From the NCBI GenBank assembly GCA_003988855.1, contig QYAI01000181.1:1-46638 (forward strand): a stretch of 46,638 bases of DNA, in the 5' to 3' direction. Below the pieces are notes generated by a model, which had not been told where the DNA came from, did not search any database, and was given only the letters and a program-made list of their open reading frames with translations. The stretch is from Arachnopeziza araneosa (taxonomy: Eukaryota > Ascomycota > Leotiomycetes > Helotiales > Arachnopezizaceae). Within the stretch, counting starts at the first letter, position 1; each line of letters starts with the position of its first letter. Positions 21,575 through 33,279 of this stretch are shown one piece after another. Made by a program: the position numbers and the translations under genes.

Positions 21575-23299
21575 TCAAAGATCCTCAGCGGCAGCATGCT
21601 TCTTCTTTGAGGTTTGAGCGGATGAGACCTGTATGGTGTTAGAAAATTCCATCGGTGAAATTTCACATAAAACGTACCAGATTTCCGTCACTAGGAGGGT
21701 TCACCCTCTCTTCAAAACCACTGCGTTGACGTCCTAGCATAAGTTTAGCCTTGCACTTACAAACATTCACGGATTCAAGGAGCCGAACTCTCAAACAATG
21801 ATAAGCATGAAGAAGGGAAGTACTTACCCTCTCTGGACCAATAGTTTTTACAACTCGAGGGTGTTCTCTCATAGCCTGCAGCCCCAAGTTCCTCCGAGAT
21901 GAAGCTCCACAATGCCACGTCTCTTAACTTTTTCTCTCCGGCGATAACCTCAAGCTGTCGGCGATTTATGACAGCGTGAGTGATTGCGCAGTATTCCTCG
22001 TCTGTCCAAGCTCCCTTCTTTATAGGCTGCGGACGAGAATTTACAGGTTCAACAGACTTCCCACCGTACAAACCGGGAACCTTATTGTCAGCATAAACAG
22101 GACGGTAATCGGGAACAGTCTTGTTGGCGTAAGAAGATCGAGAAAAGGGAACCGTCTTATCAGCATAAGAAGACCGAGAATATGGAGCGGTCTTGTCGGC
22201 GCACCAAGAGCGAGAACCTGGAAGAGTCTTCCCAGCAAAAGACACGCGAGTTTTGGGAAGAAATTTATCTGCGTTCGAGGTACAAGAGCTCGGAAGAGTC
22301 TTTTTGGTGCAAGAAGGGCGAGAACCAGGAAGACTCTTTCCAGCGTAAGGAGAAGAACCAAGAACAGCGGTCTTTGAAACTGAGCTAAGAACATGCTTGC
22401 AATGGTGGCCACCTGAAACGGCCTTGCGGCTGACTGAGGAGCTTGCCTGTTCGTTTACCAAAGCAGATCCGCTTCCCACGTTTGCACGTCTCAGCCTTTT
22501 TGCTCGAATATTATCCTCAAAATCTTGATCTCCAAGGAATCCTTGGCATCTCTTCCTGGAGCGATGGCTGTTGCGAGTGTCCTCTTCGTACTCATCCTCA
22601 CTCAGTTCATCCTCGCACTGAGCCTGATACTCATCGCCGCTTCCATCCTCAGAATCCTTGTCGGACTCATATTCACGTGTATCCTCACTCTCATCAGCAG
22701 ACTCTCCAAAATGCTTATTCACACTCTCAACGTCGTTCTCATCCCTTGACTCATCTTCACACCCCTCTCGACTTTCCTTTACATTCACATCCTCGCTTTC
22801 ATTTTCCTTCTTGACTTTCTGGAACTCGCTCATCATTTCCTTAGCCTGCTCACCGAAGAGAGCGTCGAGTGATGCACGATACTGAGCCAAATCATGGAAG
22901 GCACTCCTGGCAATTCGAATGAGTTTCAAGTATCTCGCGTCCGCGTGTCTATATCCCATGTGCCTAATGAAGGTAGTGACTTTTTTATCAAAATCAATTT
23001 CGGGCGTGTTGTACTGCGTGTTTCTTACACGAGCCTCGGCGTCGTTAAGTCTGGAAGCCCGAAATGTTAGCTATTAGCTAATTCGGCCAAGGAGAAGAGT
23101 GAGCTGAAAAGCCAATACTACCATCATATGTATATGCGTGTGCCGTTTGGAACAAATTATTCCAACGAGAATGAGACAAATACTAAGAAATTGAAGAAAC
23201 TTACTCAGTGACCCAGGCTCTCTGAATCTCCTCGCTACGGGAAGTTGAAGGCTCGAAGATAATAGCGGCATCCTCAGCCATGATATTAACAACGGGCAT
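21575..23299 (-). CDS. SANT/Myb-like domain protein with 12-residue repeats
   Basis: Four exons on the minus strand (23205-23299, 21828-23050, 21678-21733, 21575-21628) give 475 residues ending KKKHAAAEDL, a likely basic nuclear-localising tail. Residues about 120-210 are strongly acidic (Glu/Asp/Ser). A tandem array of about eight 12-residue units of the type SRSSYADKTVPF follows. Then comes a Myb/SANT-like DNA-binding segment: KKGAWTDEEYCAITHAV, WSFISEELG, RTPSSCKNYWSREG. This resembles fungal proteins annotated as Myb/SANT-like, and a chromatin or transcription role is likely but not shown. A second in-frame ATG at 23281 (MAEDAAIIF) could be the true start. The three introns are 154, 104 and 49 nt. 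Confidence 0.85.
22072..22362 (-). repeat. 36-bp coding tandem repeat array
   Basis: About eight units of 36 bp inside the SANT protein gene, each encoding a variant of S-R-x-x-Y-A-D-K-T-x-P-x. The two central units (SRSSYADKTVPF and SRSSYANKTVPD) are nearly identical and the outer ones have diverged. Because the period is a multiple of three, changes in copy number would keep the frame. Confidence 0.85.
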
Positions 23300-23975
23300 C
23301 CTGGAAACAGGGTGGCAAACTGAATGATACAGAAAGACGAAAGACAGCGGAACTTTGGAAATTGTGTTTGTAATGTGGACAACAAATGGTTGGTTCGATG
23401 GATACTTTTTCCGAAGTCTCAACTGAATTAAAATGCAGAAGGGCAATTAAGAAAAGAAGAAGACGAGAAGGAGAGCAGTAATTATATAGATCAAACTTGA
23501 GTTATTGATATTGTAGATGGCCATATCGAGAGAGCACAATAGTCCTCCGTAAGGATAATAAGAGACAGCCTCGCTTAGCAGTATTGTGACTCCAGCTATC
23601 AATTGAAAAAGGCGTTGATCTGGTGAATACCACAATAGAAAACTTCCTCGCTTACCTTGTCTTATTGTACTCCTAGCTTCATTTGCCTGATCACTAGAAG
23701 ATAGCCTCTTACGTGGAACGGAGTACTGTTGCTGCGATAATAGTTGAGAAAGGGGTTAACCTCGCTAAGAGAGCTTGAGTGAGCTGATTGGATTTATAAC
23801 CGAAGTGGCGAATTTCCCACCTTTGACAAAAGATTGGTGCATTTCTCACTGTCTACGAGCTCCAGTTTTCCCACCGAGAACGGACAGTCAATCCCAGTGA
23901 GTAGATCGCACCCAACCGCAATGACATTAATTATCTCAAAACTTCTTGGTCTTAACGGCCAAGTCTATCCAAGCA
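23300..23975. promoter_or_regulatory. Divergent promoter region, SANT gene and ureidoglycolate lyase
   Basis: 676 bp between two head-to-head genes. No ORF with recognisable content was found. A possible leader intron before 23299 (CTTTCCAG-like acceptor just upstream of the ATG) cannot be excluded. Confidence 0.5.
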
Positions 23976-24728
23976 ATGCCAGTAACCCCGAACAGCGTCA
24001 CGCAGCAAATGCTTGTCAGGCCGATTGCTCTATCTCAAGCCCCTTTCTCGGATTTTGGGACAGTCATTGAGAATAGCGCGCCAGCGTTGGTGCCATCTCA
24101 AGTCTTGGATAAGGCTTCACTGCCACGAAACGCGGTTCAAGCCAATCAAGGCACCGCCCTCAAGTTTTTAGATGTCACGCGGATGGTCGACTGGTATGGC
24201 TCTGCACCAAGCAAGCAGCCCTCGAAAGCAGTTGTAAATATGTTTGTTTGTGCTCCCCGATCACTCCACAGCCCTCTAGGAATAAGCAGTGCCGAGGGCT
24301 TGTTCTCTGTAAATATCCTTGAGAGACATCCTTACACTACACAAACTTTCATCCCTCTGGGCATCTCAGCATCCGAAGCTGGACAGGTTCACTATCTCAT
24401 AGTTGTCGCGCCAACTTTACCGCCATCAACCGCCGATGAATCGTTGCCTGTTCCTCCATTCCCACCCGGGCGTGGGCTTCCGGACTTAAAGAATATCAAA
24501 GCTTTCACAGCGACTGGTTCTCAGGCTGTAACCTATGGAGCAGGAACCTGGCACGCACCAATGGTGGTCATTGGTCGAAAGCCGATAGATTTTGTTGTGG
24601 TGCAATTTGCGAATGGGGTCAGCATTGAGGATTGCCAAGAAGCAGAGCTGGCACAAGAAGAAGATAAGGTACTGGTGGAGGTTCATGTAACCCCGTCGAC
24701 ACCGAGAAGAGGGCTGTGGAGGCTATAG
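23976..24728 (+). CDS. Ureidoglycolate lyase (allantoin/purine catabolism)
   Basis: This enzyme splits ureidoglycolate into glyoxylate and urea, the last step of allantoin use as a nitrogen source (yeast DAL3, EC 4.3.2.3). The intronless frame gives 250 residues. Family signatures are QAPFSDFGTVIEN near the N-terminus, ERHPYTTQTFIPLG with His118, YLIVVAPTLPP, PDLKNIKAFTATGSQAVTYGAGTWHAPM with His193, and DFVVVQFANG. The frame is open upstream of 23976 but offers no ATG, so the ATG at 23976 (MPVTPNSVTQQ) is taken. Its neighbours are not purine-catabolic genes, so there is no visible allantoin cluster here. Nitrogen-source control would be expected, but no GATA-factor sites were assessed. Confidence 0.93.
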   Translation: MPVTPNSVTQQMLVRPIALSQAPFSDFGTVIENSAPALVPSQVLDKASLPRNAVQANQGTALKFLDVTRMVDWYGSAPSKQPSKAVVNMFVCAPRSLHSPLGISSAEGLFSVNILERHPYTTQTFIPLGISASEAGQVHYLIVVAPTLPPSTADESLPVPPFPPGRGLPDLKNIKAFTATGSQAVTYGAGTWHAPMVVIGRKPIDFVVVQFANGVSIEDCQEAELAQEEDKVLVEVHVTPSTPRRGLWRL

Positions 24729-25350
24729 TCGCTGAAGCCTGACTCGTCATTCAAAATTGGCTATTGGGACCTGGTATATAACCGCAGTCTCCGTAAAGGA
24801 CTAAAGTCAAGATATGGAAGCTTGAGACTTAGCAACACAAGGTTAAGTAGGTATATGGCTTGTTTTTGAGCTTCAAGTACAGAAGAAGGGAAGAATATTA
24901 GGTGTCGTCTATAGGTCAATTGAACCTAACCTTGGTTGAATAGCTATGCGTGTCTCCTTGGCTATGTTTATAAACCCTGTTTGAATTGAAAGAAGAGTTC
25001 TAGCAGTAGTTTTCACCCACGTCAGATCGGTGCTTCCAAGTTCCTCCACCTCCGGCAATCATTGCTGACTAATAATAATGTTCCTAAACAAGTAATCGTT
25101 GACCACCAAAACGAAGCATTATCATTATTGAGATTAATCTCGGGTATCTGAATCCCTTTTGTAACTAGAAGCCTCACCCTACTTCCTCTAGAGCAGTCGA
25201 AACATATCTATCAACACACTCACTTTCGAGTGGTCTCTCTAGGCTGTCTCCTGCTATTCTACTAAACTCCACTTACCTCTTTCGCTGGCATCACACTACA
25301 ACTTGCCTTGCTTCACATCGCGCCTGTCTGCTCTGCCTTCAACCCTCAAA
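24729..25350. other. Intergenic region
   Basis: 622 bp separate two genes on the same strand. No convincing ORF, RNA gene or repeat was seen. The final 150 bp are C/T-rich and probably the leader of the next gene. Confidence 0.5.
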
Positions 25351-26778
25351 ATGGCCAACGATATGGACGTTGATATGGATATCGATATCGGTTTGATCAA
25401 TGATCTTGTCGTTCCGCACATTGATGACACCCCAGATATAGACCTAATTGTCAGCAATAATCCTACTTCTATTTGTCTTAGGCACATGAGCTGACATATG
25501 TTGCTGAACTAGCTTGAACCCAAAGCCATCCTCAGTACGCCAAATGATACTGCCGACTTGAATTCCCAAGATACAATCCCGGAAAAGGTTCATTTACGTG
25601 GATTGGACAATCTTACCACCGATGATATAAAGGCCTTCGCTTCAGAGTATTTCGACTCGTACAAACCTATTAATATTGAGTGGATTGATGATACCTCCGC
25701 CAACCTGGTTTATGAGTCTGCAGATATTGCATCAGAAGCTTTGCGATCTTTCGCCGTGGTGGATATCCCCGACATCTCTCAACTCCCAATTCTGCAAACA
25801 CTACAAGCAAATGCTTTTCCTGCACACCCCGAGACAAATCTCCAAGTTCGAAAAGCAGTTGTTGACGATCGAAAACAGGCTGGCGCCCGTGAACGAAGCC
25901 GCTTCTATCTCTTCAATCCCGAGTACGACCCCGCGGAACGTCGGAAGCGAGTGGCAGCACGAGGTCCAAGGAGATACAGAGACAGAGACGACGGGGGCTA
26001 TCGCAGTCAAAAATATGACGAGTATGAACAGCGAAAGCGGGAGCGCGATTCTGAATTCGATGCAAGCTTGTACGATGACGACGAAGCTGCAATTGCTCAG
26101 CGAAGAGCTAGGCATCGCCGTGAATCTTCGTCGGGTACCGACTCGAGAGACCAGAGATCCCGCCGAGTTGGATTCCGTGAAGGAACTAGGAAGGAACTGT
26201 TCCCTGAGCAGGTTGTTAGGGACAGTCACATGTTGCGAGATCGAAGCGCTTCTCCACTCCGGGACAGTGATCAAGATCAAGCAATGGCTGAGTTACAGGA
26301 CGAACAGAGCAGACAAGATAGCAATGCCGCTGCAGCAAATAGACTGAAAGCTCAAATGATCAAGGCTCAATTAAGAGAACCTGGCGCTAGAGAACTTTTC
26401 CCTCAGAAGACCAGTATCAGTCATCGACGTTCGGATGCGTTTGATGCTGCTGACGAGACGGCCGATTTGTTCGCTAATAGAATGGCTGTTCCATTTATGG
26501 ATGGCACTGGAGATGCTCGTCCTAGAAGCAGCGGATCCTTAGTCTCTAAGCTTTCGAAAGTAAATTCGCAGAACGAATCCTTTAGCATTCGTGGGATTGC
26601 TAAAGCCTCGACTCCGACATCTCAAAGTTTCAACATCAAAGGTGCAGCTTCTGGTGTGCGGGTTAAAGAATTGTTCCCGTCCACGTTGGGTGAAAATGTC
26701 GGGAAGGAGTTGTTTTCTGAGAGATTGGAGAGTAGGAAAGGACAACGAAGGCAAAGGGCAGAAGATCTGTTCTACTAA
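25351..26778 (+). CDS. NCBP3-like nuclear cap-binding-associated protein
   Basis: Two exons (25351-25449, 25513-26778) encode 454 residues. After an acidic MDVDMDIDIG start, residues about 60-120 form the NCBP3 RRM-like domain: VHLRGLDNLTTDDIKAFASE and then INIEWIDDTSANLVYES, where the W-x-D-D-T-S motif matches the animal family. A charged region follows, rich in Arg/Asp/Glu. Animal NCBP3 binds the 5' cap with CBP80 and supports mRNA export under stress; the fungal role is inferred only from the domain. The C-terminal half repeats short motifs RKELFPEQ, ARELFPQK, VKELFPST, GKELFSER and AEDLFY. The intron donor is GTCAGC, weaker than its neighbours' donors, and its acceptor AACTAG follows a CTGAC branch site. 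Confidence 0.85.
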
Positions 26779-27452
26779 AATTTAAGAGCTTCTTCTATAT
26801 GATCAATAGGGAAGAACAAAGCCATCAGACTTATGCGTACAGCTGTCGGGAGTCCTTCCGTGAGGTGATCAACAACGAGAGTCTTAATCTGGACCCAGAA
26901 TAGCCACCGTATTTCAGTCCACCTTAATATTTTTTACCAGTCCATCTATGAGAATAATCAATGGTTTATATTATTGGTTCCCAAGTAGAGTATCTAAACA
27001 GCTTTAGAGATTTGCAGTGTATGCTGCAAGTTATTGGTGCTGTGTCTCGACTCCTAAGACACCTTTTTTATGAGAAGAGGGTTGTTGACCTCTTAGAGAC
27101 AAATTGAGGCACATTCCGTAAACTTTAGATAGTACGGTGGCCCTTGAAGTTGGGTTTGCTGGTAGGTGGAACGAAGAGACTTGTTTGTTGGGTTGCATCT
27201 TGTTGTCCAGTTTAGGATATCCTTTCATCCTTCCTGAACTCAATAAACGCGTACCTTCTGTTGAGAACTTCAAGTCACTAGCCGATAATTCACTTTGCCG
27301 TTCTACTTTCTACACCATTAAGTTACATGAACGGATCACCACTTCGGCTTACAGCTACCTAAAATTCGCAAGTCTATCAAGTTGGGCTTTGCTGTTCTAT
27401 TCAGTCCTCGAGTCACTAATGTTGTTGAGTCGGTTTAGAGTGTCTAGCCACG
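26779..27452. other. Intergenic region
   Basis: 674 bp between two plus-strand genes. A frame at 27137-27460 has no recognisable content and overlaps the next start, so it is treated as leader sequence. Confidence 0.5.
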
Positions 27453-29341
27453 ATGGCTGATAGTTGGTTGAAACCTTTCTCTCGCCATTCCAAAGTACCA
27501 TCACAAGAGAGCACGGCTGTAGAATACAGTGTCGGTGTTTTTCATGATGATAGTAATGAAGGCGACGAGTATGTCACACCGCGACTTCGACCAGCAGCTA
27601 GGGTATCTTCCTACATAGGACTACACTCAACGTTACACTCGGTTCCTCCTCCCACGCCATCGCTAGATGCATTTCACAATGTTCGCCATCCTGATAGCGT
27701 GTACCATAAACCATCAGGAGACCAATTGGCAGAAACACTTAAGGTGTTCATGATGAATCAAAATTTGATGACCCCGTTGCCAATTGAATACAACAGCTGC
27801 ATCCTTCATATTCTAGAGGCGTACCAGGATTTACGAGCAGGACTTTCTACTCAAAAAATAGCTGTTGAAGCATGGGAACAACAGCATTTGAAAGATATCA
27901 GAGGTATGGAGGAGCTGAAGGCAGAGTGGGACAACAAAGAAACTGGGTACAAAGCAGGTATGGTCCCTACCCATACGTTCTTTTCTTTGATCATAGGTTG
28001 AGTTTCTTAAACAAGCTAGAAACTTAGCTTGAGAGCTCAGCTCTTCCAAGCCCTATAAACTTCGTTGGCAGCTTTATAGTAACGTATCTGCAGATATCAA
28101 GAGGCTAGAGGTGTCGCTGAGCGAGACTTCCTGTGGCTTGGAGCAGGTGATGTTGTTACGTAGCAAGAGCTCAGTTCATGGCTCTAAGAAAATAATTGAA
28201 AAGGTCGAGAGGGGTGTAAATACAATGAAAGAGAGGAGTATTGCAATGAAATCAAAATTTCAAGGTAGGCTTCTTCTATTACTAACACAATTTCCATGTC
28301 ATAAGTGTCTAACTTGCTCAAGAATGGCCGGAAGGAACAACCGTTGTCCAAAATCCTGTCATCTTGGCTGATGAGATCCGACAATCGGTGGAGAGTCAAG
28401 AAAGCGATACCACTATCCCGAAAATAGAGAGAGCAAGGAAGTTTTTCCACCACAGAGGACAAACAGCCCATCCCAATATAACTGCTGCCATGGCGCTATA
28501 TCCAGCTATGATTGAAAACCTCACCGATCCAAGCTTCCGTCTTCTTTCAAGATCGTCCGACGGAAATCTTCACGCAATCATTTCTCCTCAGACGGGCAAA
28601 TCAAATCAAGGTCATGGGGGACTCCGGGAGCAAGGGCAGTTTACAAAGGCTCATTTAGAAATCTCAGACAGGGATAAGACCGAAGAAGAATTTAGGTTCT
28701 ACACCTCACCATCTAGTGCGAGTTCGAGTATGCAGTCATGTCACGAGCAGTCAACAAAGGACGAAGGCATCGTCAGGCTAGGCACATGCGAGAGACCACT
28801 TTCAAGGATTCCAATCCAGGTTACCCAAAAAGTAATCCTAGGGACTCATAATCGTCGCGAGGAAGGTGAGCCTGAAGCTAATTCCAAAGATCTGCTAGGA
28901 TTTTCATTTCAGCCGGGCGATGACGTAGGTCTTTTTGCTGAAGATACCGCAAAGATTCACACTATTAGGAAGCAACTGCTCGAGGAGATTCGTCAGCGTA
29001 GACGAAATCAACACAAGTACCCTATACGAATGGCAACAGAAAGCCCAGACACTGCAAATTCAACACTTTTGCTCCCGAAATCGAACCTTACAGTAAAACC
29101 GAAACACACAACCAAAACGCTGCCTCTTTCATCTAATGTATATGGAAGCGAGCTTTTATCTCGAGATGATTCATCCAGTAGCGCTATTCCCGCGGTAAGA
29201 CGGAGTTCCAATCGCAGTAACAACGACTCGCAAAAAATCCAGAATGAAAAGCAGAGTAGCGAGGCAACAGCGGCAGCAGTTTGGGCATTTAAAGGGAAGG
29301 AAAAGAAAATAGATGGAAAGTGGGTAGGAAGAGGCTCTTGA
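27453..29341 (+). CDS. Conserved fungal protein of unknown function, coiled coil
   Basis: Three exons (27453-27957, 28094-28264, 28323-29341) give 564 residues. I do not recognise a named domain. The N-terminal 90 residues are Ser/Pro-rich. Residues about 90-230 are helical and charged, with heptad-like spacing (WEQQHLKDIRGMEELKAEW, then GYKADIKRLEVSLSE, then KKIIEKVERGVNTMKERS), suggesting a coiled coil. The C-terminal half is low-complexity, but its last stretch, AVWAFKGKEKKIDGKWVGRGS, looks like a conserved tail. The first intron (27958-28093) is long because the nearer acceptors all put stops in frame; the acceptor CTGCAG at 28093 restores KADIKRLE. It may be a cytoskeletal or spindle-associated scaffold, but that is a guess. 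Confidence 0.8.
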
Positions 29342-29752
29342 GGGAACTTGGTCGGCGATTTCATCCGATGAGTTGAGGTGCCACTTGAATGTATTTGTAT
29401 TCGAAGCATCGAATATAAATGGGTTTTTTGATAAATAAAGCTAAGCTAGTCACAGATTGTCTCATTAAGGATCAATTCGCCTTTCCTATGCTAGACGTTG
29501 TAAAGTGATAATCAAAAGCATCGCCTAAACTATGAGAATACTGCATAACAATGCTCGCAATATTTTGGGACGTAAGGACTATATGGATTTAGTTTACATG
29601 TTGCAAGACATTAGTTCGAGATCGAAATAAGTTTGCCATACTTAAAAGCTGATATTTTTCACGAGATTGTAATTTACTATTCGACTCTCAGTAACCTAAG
29701 CCACTTATCATGACCCGAAATTGATATTCAAAGCCTAATAATGTTCCTAACT
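29342..29752. other. Convergent intergenic region
   Basis: 411 bp between two 3' ends, AT-richer than the flanking genes; no ORF or RNA gene was seen. Confidence 0.5.
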
Positions 29753-31060
29753 CTACCTCCTGAACAGCCTCATAAACCTCGATTTCTGTTTCTGTGGTTC
29801 ACGATATGGCTCTAACGGATAAAACTCATTTGGGATTAATGTAGCATTTACAGGCCATTTATGTTCTGGAATCTCCCCCAGTTTCGTGCTAAAACACAAG
29901 ATTTTAGCGTCAGTTTCATTCCTTTGTACATCTGGGAGGGTAGAACCAAATACTTCAAGAGAAGGAGACGAGCACACTTAAGGAGTAAACCGAGGAAAAA
30001 GTATCAAAGAAGCACACTTTCTCCGAGAAGACGGACTTACCTATCTGATGCAAAGGACATGATGGATCTTCGATTTTCAGGGTTTTCAGGCCGTTTAATA
30101 TGTGGGATTGTTATATCCTTTTGGACAGGCGATGGTGATGGCTGTGTAGCTGAAGAGGATGAAATACAATCTAATGGACGACTTCTTCGTGCTGCCGGCG
30201 CAGATGGTTTAGTGGATCCAACAGATGTAGAGCTCGATGGAGTTCTTCGTCCTTTAGGACGTACCCATCCGTCAGCTGTGACTATAGATGAATTAATATG
30301 TGATTCTATTACTTTGAATTGAAAGCACAGAAAAAAGAGGGGTAGGAGCCTGGGAGACAAATTCCGAAATTGAAATGTTCCCAGGATAACTTCCAACGTC
30401 TCTGTTTCAGAGGGCAGATAAATAAGTCCTCAGGATGACCTTACTGGATAGCTCAGGAGCGCTTTTAGAGCGGCGCTTTTTAGGCTTGTTATTGACTAGC
30501 GCAGAAGATTTTGGGGACCTTGGTGGAGGCCTTTCTTTGCTAGGTGGTTTTTTGTTTACAGGCAGCAAATCTAGCGAAGATTGTGACAGGCGAATTGAGA
30601 GTTGCTCAAAGGTACGTATAGCCTCAATGCGGGAAGCATTCGAGAGATTCAAAAGTACCTGATAATCTTTTGATGTGCTTCGACCTTTGGTAAAGCGGTC
30701 AACGACTGAGATGAAGCCGGCATTAAGCCGGCGCAGGATAGCTGAGAGGGAGGAGCGCGCTTCTTCTACGCAGGTAGATGTCAGAAATCCCCACATTGAT
30801 AGAAAGTTAGAGGCTAGCAAGACAGAAAGCTTACCATCACCAACTGCAAATCCAGGTCCGAATCGCTTCAAATCCCGCCCAAAAGCTTTTTGGACATCGG
30901 ACTTGCTTGACTTCAAAGACCTCTTCAGCCGCCCTTCTTCGTCTTCTCTCGTTGTGTTAGTCCCCTCCTTCCTCCTCCGAGCCTTCTGTGTATGTATGAT
31001 GGATAATACAAGGGAGAAGGCTCCAAGCAAGTTCTCTACGGCATCATGGAACCTCGACAT
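29753..31060 (-). CDS. Conserved fungal protein of unknown function (MSRFHDAV family)
   Basis: Four minus-strand exons (30835-31060, 30445-30765, 30041-30281, 29753-29888) give 307 residues. The N-terminus MSRFHDAVENLLGAFSLVLSI looks like an amphipathic helix. The segment GRDLKRFGPGFAVGDEEARS and the helical NAGFISVVDRFTKG, DYQVLLNLSNASRIEAIRTFEQL follow. The middle is basic and Ser/Pro-rich. The C-terminus STKLGEIPEHKWPV ... FYPLEPYREPQKQKSRFMRLFRR is compact and conserved-looking. I recall similar proteins in other moulds but no function. The frame also allows an upstream ATG at 31078; MSRFHDAV is preferred because it starts the conserved block. Introns are 69, 163 and 152 nt, all GT-AG. 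Confidence 0.82.
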
Positions 31061-33261
31061 TCTTGAAATGCCGAGCAAACTTGAGGGTCAGATTGAGTGA
31101 GAGCTCTACATGACATCTCACGGGAATGATAGTGAGGCGCCAAAAACAAGCACTCAGGACTCATCCATCCGTGAAATCTCTGTGTGCAATGTGGGGAATG
31201 GATCTGGTGTTTTCGTCTTCCGCTCCTTAAGCGCCGAGGCTGCAAGTGCGAGAGCGAATCACCAAGGCGAGGCCAGGGGGACAACCTGGAAAGCCAGGTG
31301 CCACCGCGGTGTCTAAAACAATCAGACCTACCTATCGTCGTGGAGATATAGTTGCACACCAGTCAACTCCTCCGGCCTGGCGACCTCTCGCCCTCTCTTC
31401 GTAACATGGTCAGGTTGTTCCGTACAGTCACGTGTCACCAAGAAGTTCTCAGACGTTCCGGCAATCTGCACAGAACCTTGTGCGACGCCAGGGCATACAG
31501 TACATGGCTCAATGGGGATGCGACGGAAGGTATCCGACTGCAATCAGGGTGCCGAGACTGGCTCCTGTTTTGAGTTCTCGAATAAATAACGTGGGGGCCG
31601 TTATATTGCAGCCATGAGCTCCCGAGACTGTTGGGTCTCCAAGATTATAACATTCCCTCTTATGCCTAGGACCCTTCCACCAATTCAGTCCTGGGATGCT
31701 TATCTTTCTGGAGTTTGCGAAACCGCCCGGTACTATCGTGTACATTGCCCAGCAGGGGAAGGATGGAATATCTACCGTTGCCGGCGGCGTCTCTTCTGCG
31801 AATCATCAGTTTGGTATTTCAATAGAGATATCCAGGGTAAGAACAGCATCGATCGCGATTCGGGGGAACAATCTTGTTATTCGCTCGCCCTGCCTTATCT
31901 AACAGCATACCGGTCCAAGTATGTATCCTCCATCACATGCGATATCTTTTCCTCGCTCGACCCTCACCCTGAGCCTTTGTTCATGACAGACAAAGGGCGA
32001 GAAGTGATGCAGCCAAAGAAACGGAACCTGGAATCATGAAAAAGTACGAGTCGAGCGAGGTATATTCTGCTGGGAAGGGACATATTCGGCCTTTCTTTCT
32101 AACGCCGGTCTTCGTTGTTCAGCAGCGTATGGAGTATCAAGAAACTGTTCCCTGTCCTCCGGATTGACGGATGATTAGGCAGTAGTGACGGAGCCCGCAC
32201 GTTCTCTAATTCGTGAGAAAGATTGGGAATGGCCTCCGGGTACGTTGCAAGGGCTTATCAAGAGAACTTTCAGGGTTCAAGATTCCCCGACCCGCCAGCC
32301 TGTGGATATGAGGATACTTACAGACAGCCACTTGTTCGTTCATCGCCGCCGGTTTGGGACCTGAGAACCTTTCACATGCTCCTTGCTGTCGTCATGGATA
32401 ATCAAAGTTGAGAGGGGTCATGGAACTGGCTCGCCTCACCAAATAGACCCCCAATCCTATATTCTATTTATGCTCTATTTATGCGTGTCCTCGTCTATCA
32501 ATATGGTAACGAACTGTTGCCTCTCGCGAGTGGGAGGATCATCACATCAAAATAAAGTACGCTTTTTATTCGAGATTGGCTGGGTGTGCCTTTTTGAAGC
32601 CAGACTTGTACGGAAGGGGGTAGTCTTGATGTGCCACTTCCAAATTTGCCCGGGAGCTTATACTAGCTACTTCAATACTATGAACTTTTGGGATCCTTCT
32701 GTCTTTGCGCTGGTGAAGCAATAATTCTTAGCATTGACGAGTCAAAGGAAGATCCTGCTAGTCGCACGGACAGAGAACCGCAAGGTTCCAAAGATACAGG
32801 AATCATCAGATTTGAGGGTTCAGAAGCAGGATCTTCGATGCAGATATTCTGGAAACTCGACGGCGATAAGACACAGCCACTGGATTGATTTAGACGAGAA
32901 CCGGCGCACGTGTGAACAGGCTTCTTTATTCGAATGCTTACTTTTGGCTGGCGATGATGTTGATGAATAATGCCATGGTTTTACTAGTTAGTCACTTGGA
33001 TATGTTGAGGACGTCGAAGCCCATAACAATCGAGGGTGAAAAAGTGATAATTATGTCGGTGACAACGAACTCCAGTCCTTTCGCACAATTTGCTAGTGCC
33101 AAGTGGCCACAGTGATGGGGGTCGCCGAGGACGGAGGGCGTCCAGATTGCTCGGCATCAGGAAGTCTAATCGAGAGGTTTGAGCGGGATGGACGTAGCTA
33201 TCTGTTGGCCCAGCCTATCATTCTTACCAACAGCCATGAAGCCGTTGATATCTGAGATGCG

Positions 33262-33279
33262 ACGGTACGGAGGTACCGT
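33262..33279. repeat. Palindrome ACGGTAC-GGAG-GTACCGT
   Basis: Seven-base arms around a GGAG loop. The core GTACGGAGGTAC recurs at 33633-33644. Between the two, TACTGTA ... TACAGTA at about 33607-33625 forms another small inverted repeat. Confidence 0.6.

Noticed and set aside
22072..22362. CRISPR-like periodic repeat
   Set aside because: The 36-bp period is a coding repeat in frame with a eukaryotic protein; there are no spacers.
27958..28030. Shorter first intron in the unknown gene at 27453
   Set aside because: Acceptors at CTAG and TTAG give immediate stops; the GAG end that would keep the frame is not a normal acceptor.
31110..32039. Short plus-strand frames, one with a CKC-like string in another frame
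   Set aside because: Zn2Cys6 spacing is absent and the frames cannot be joined into a longer product.
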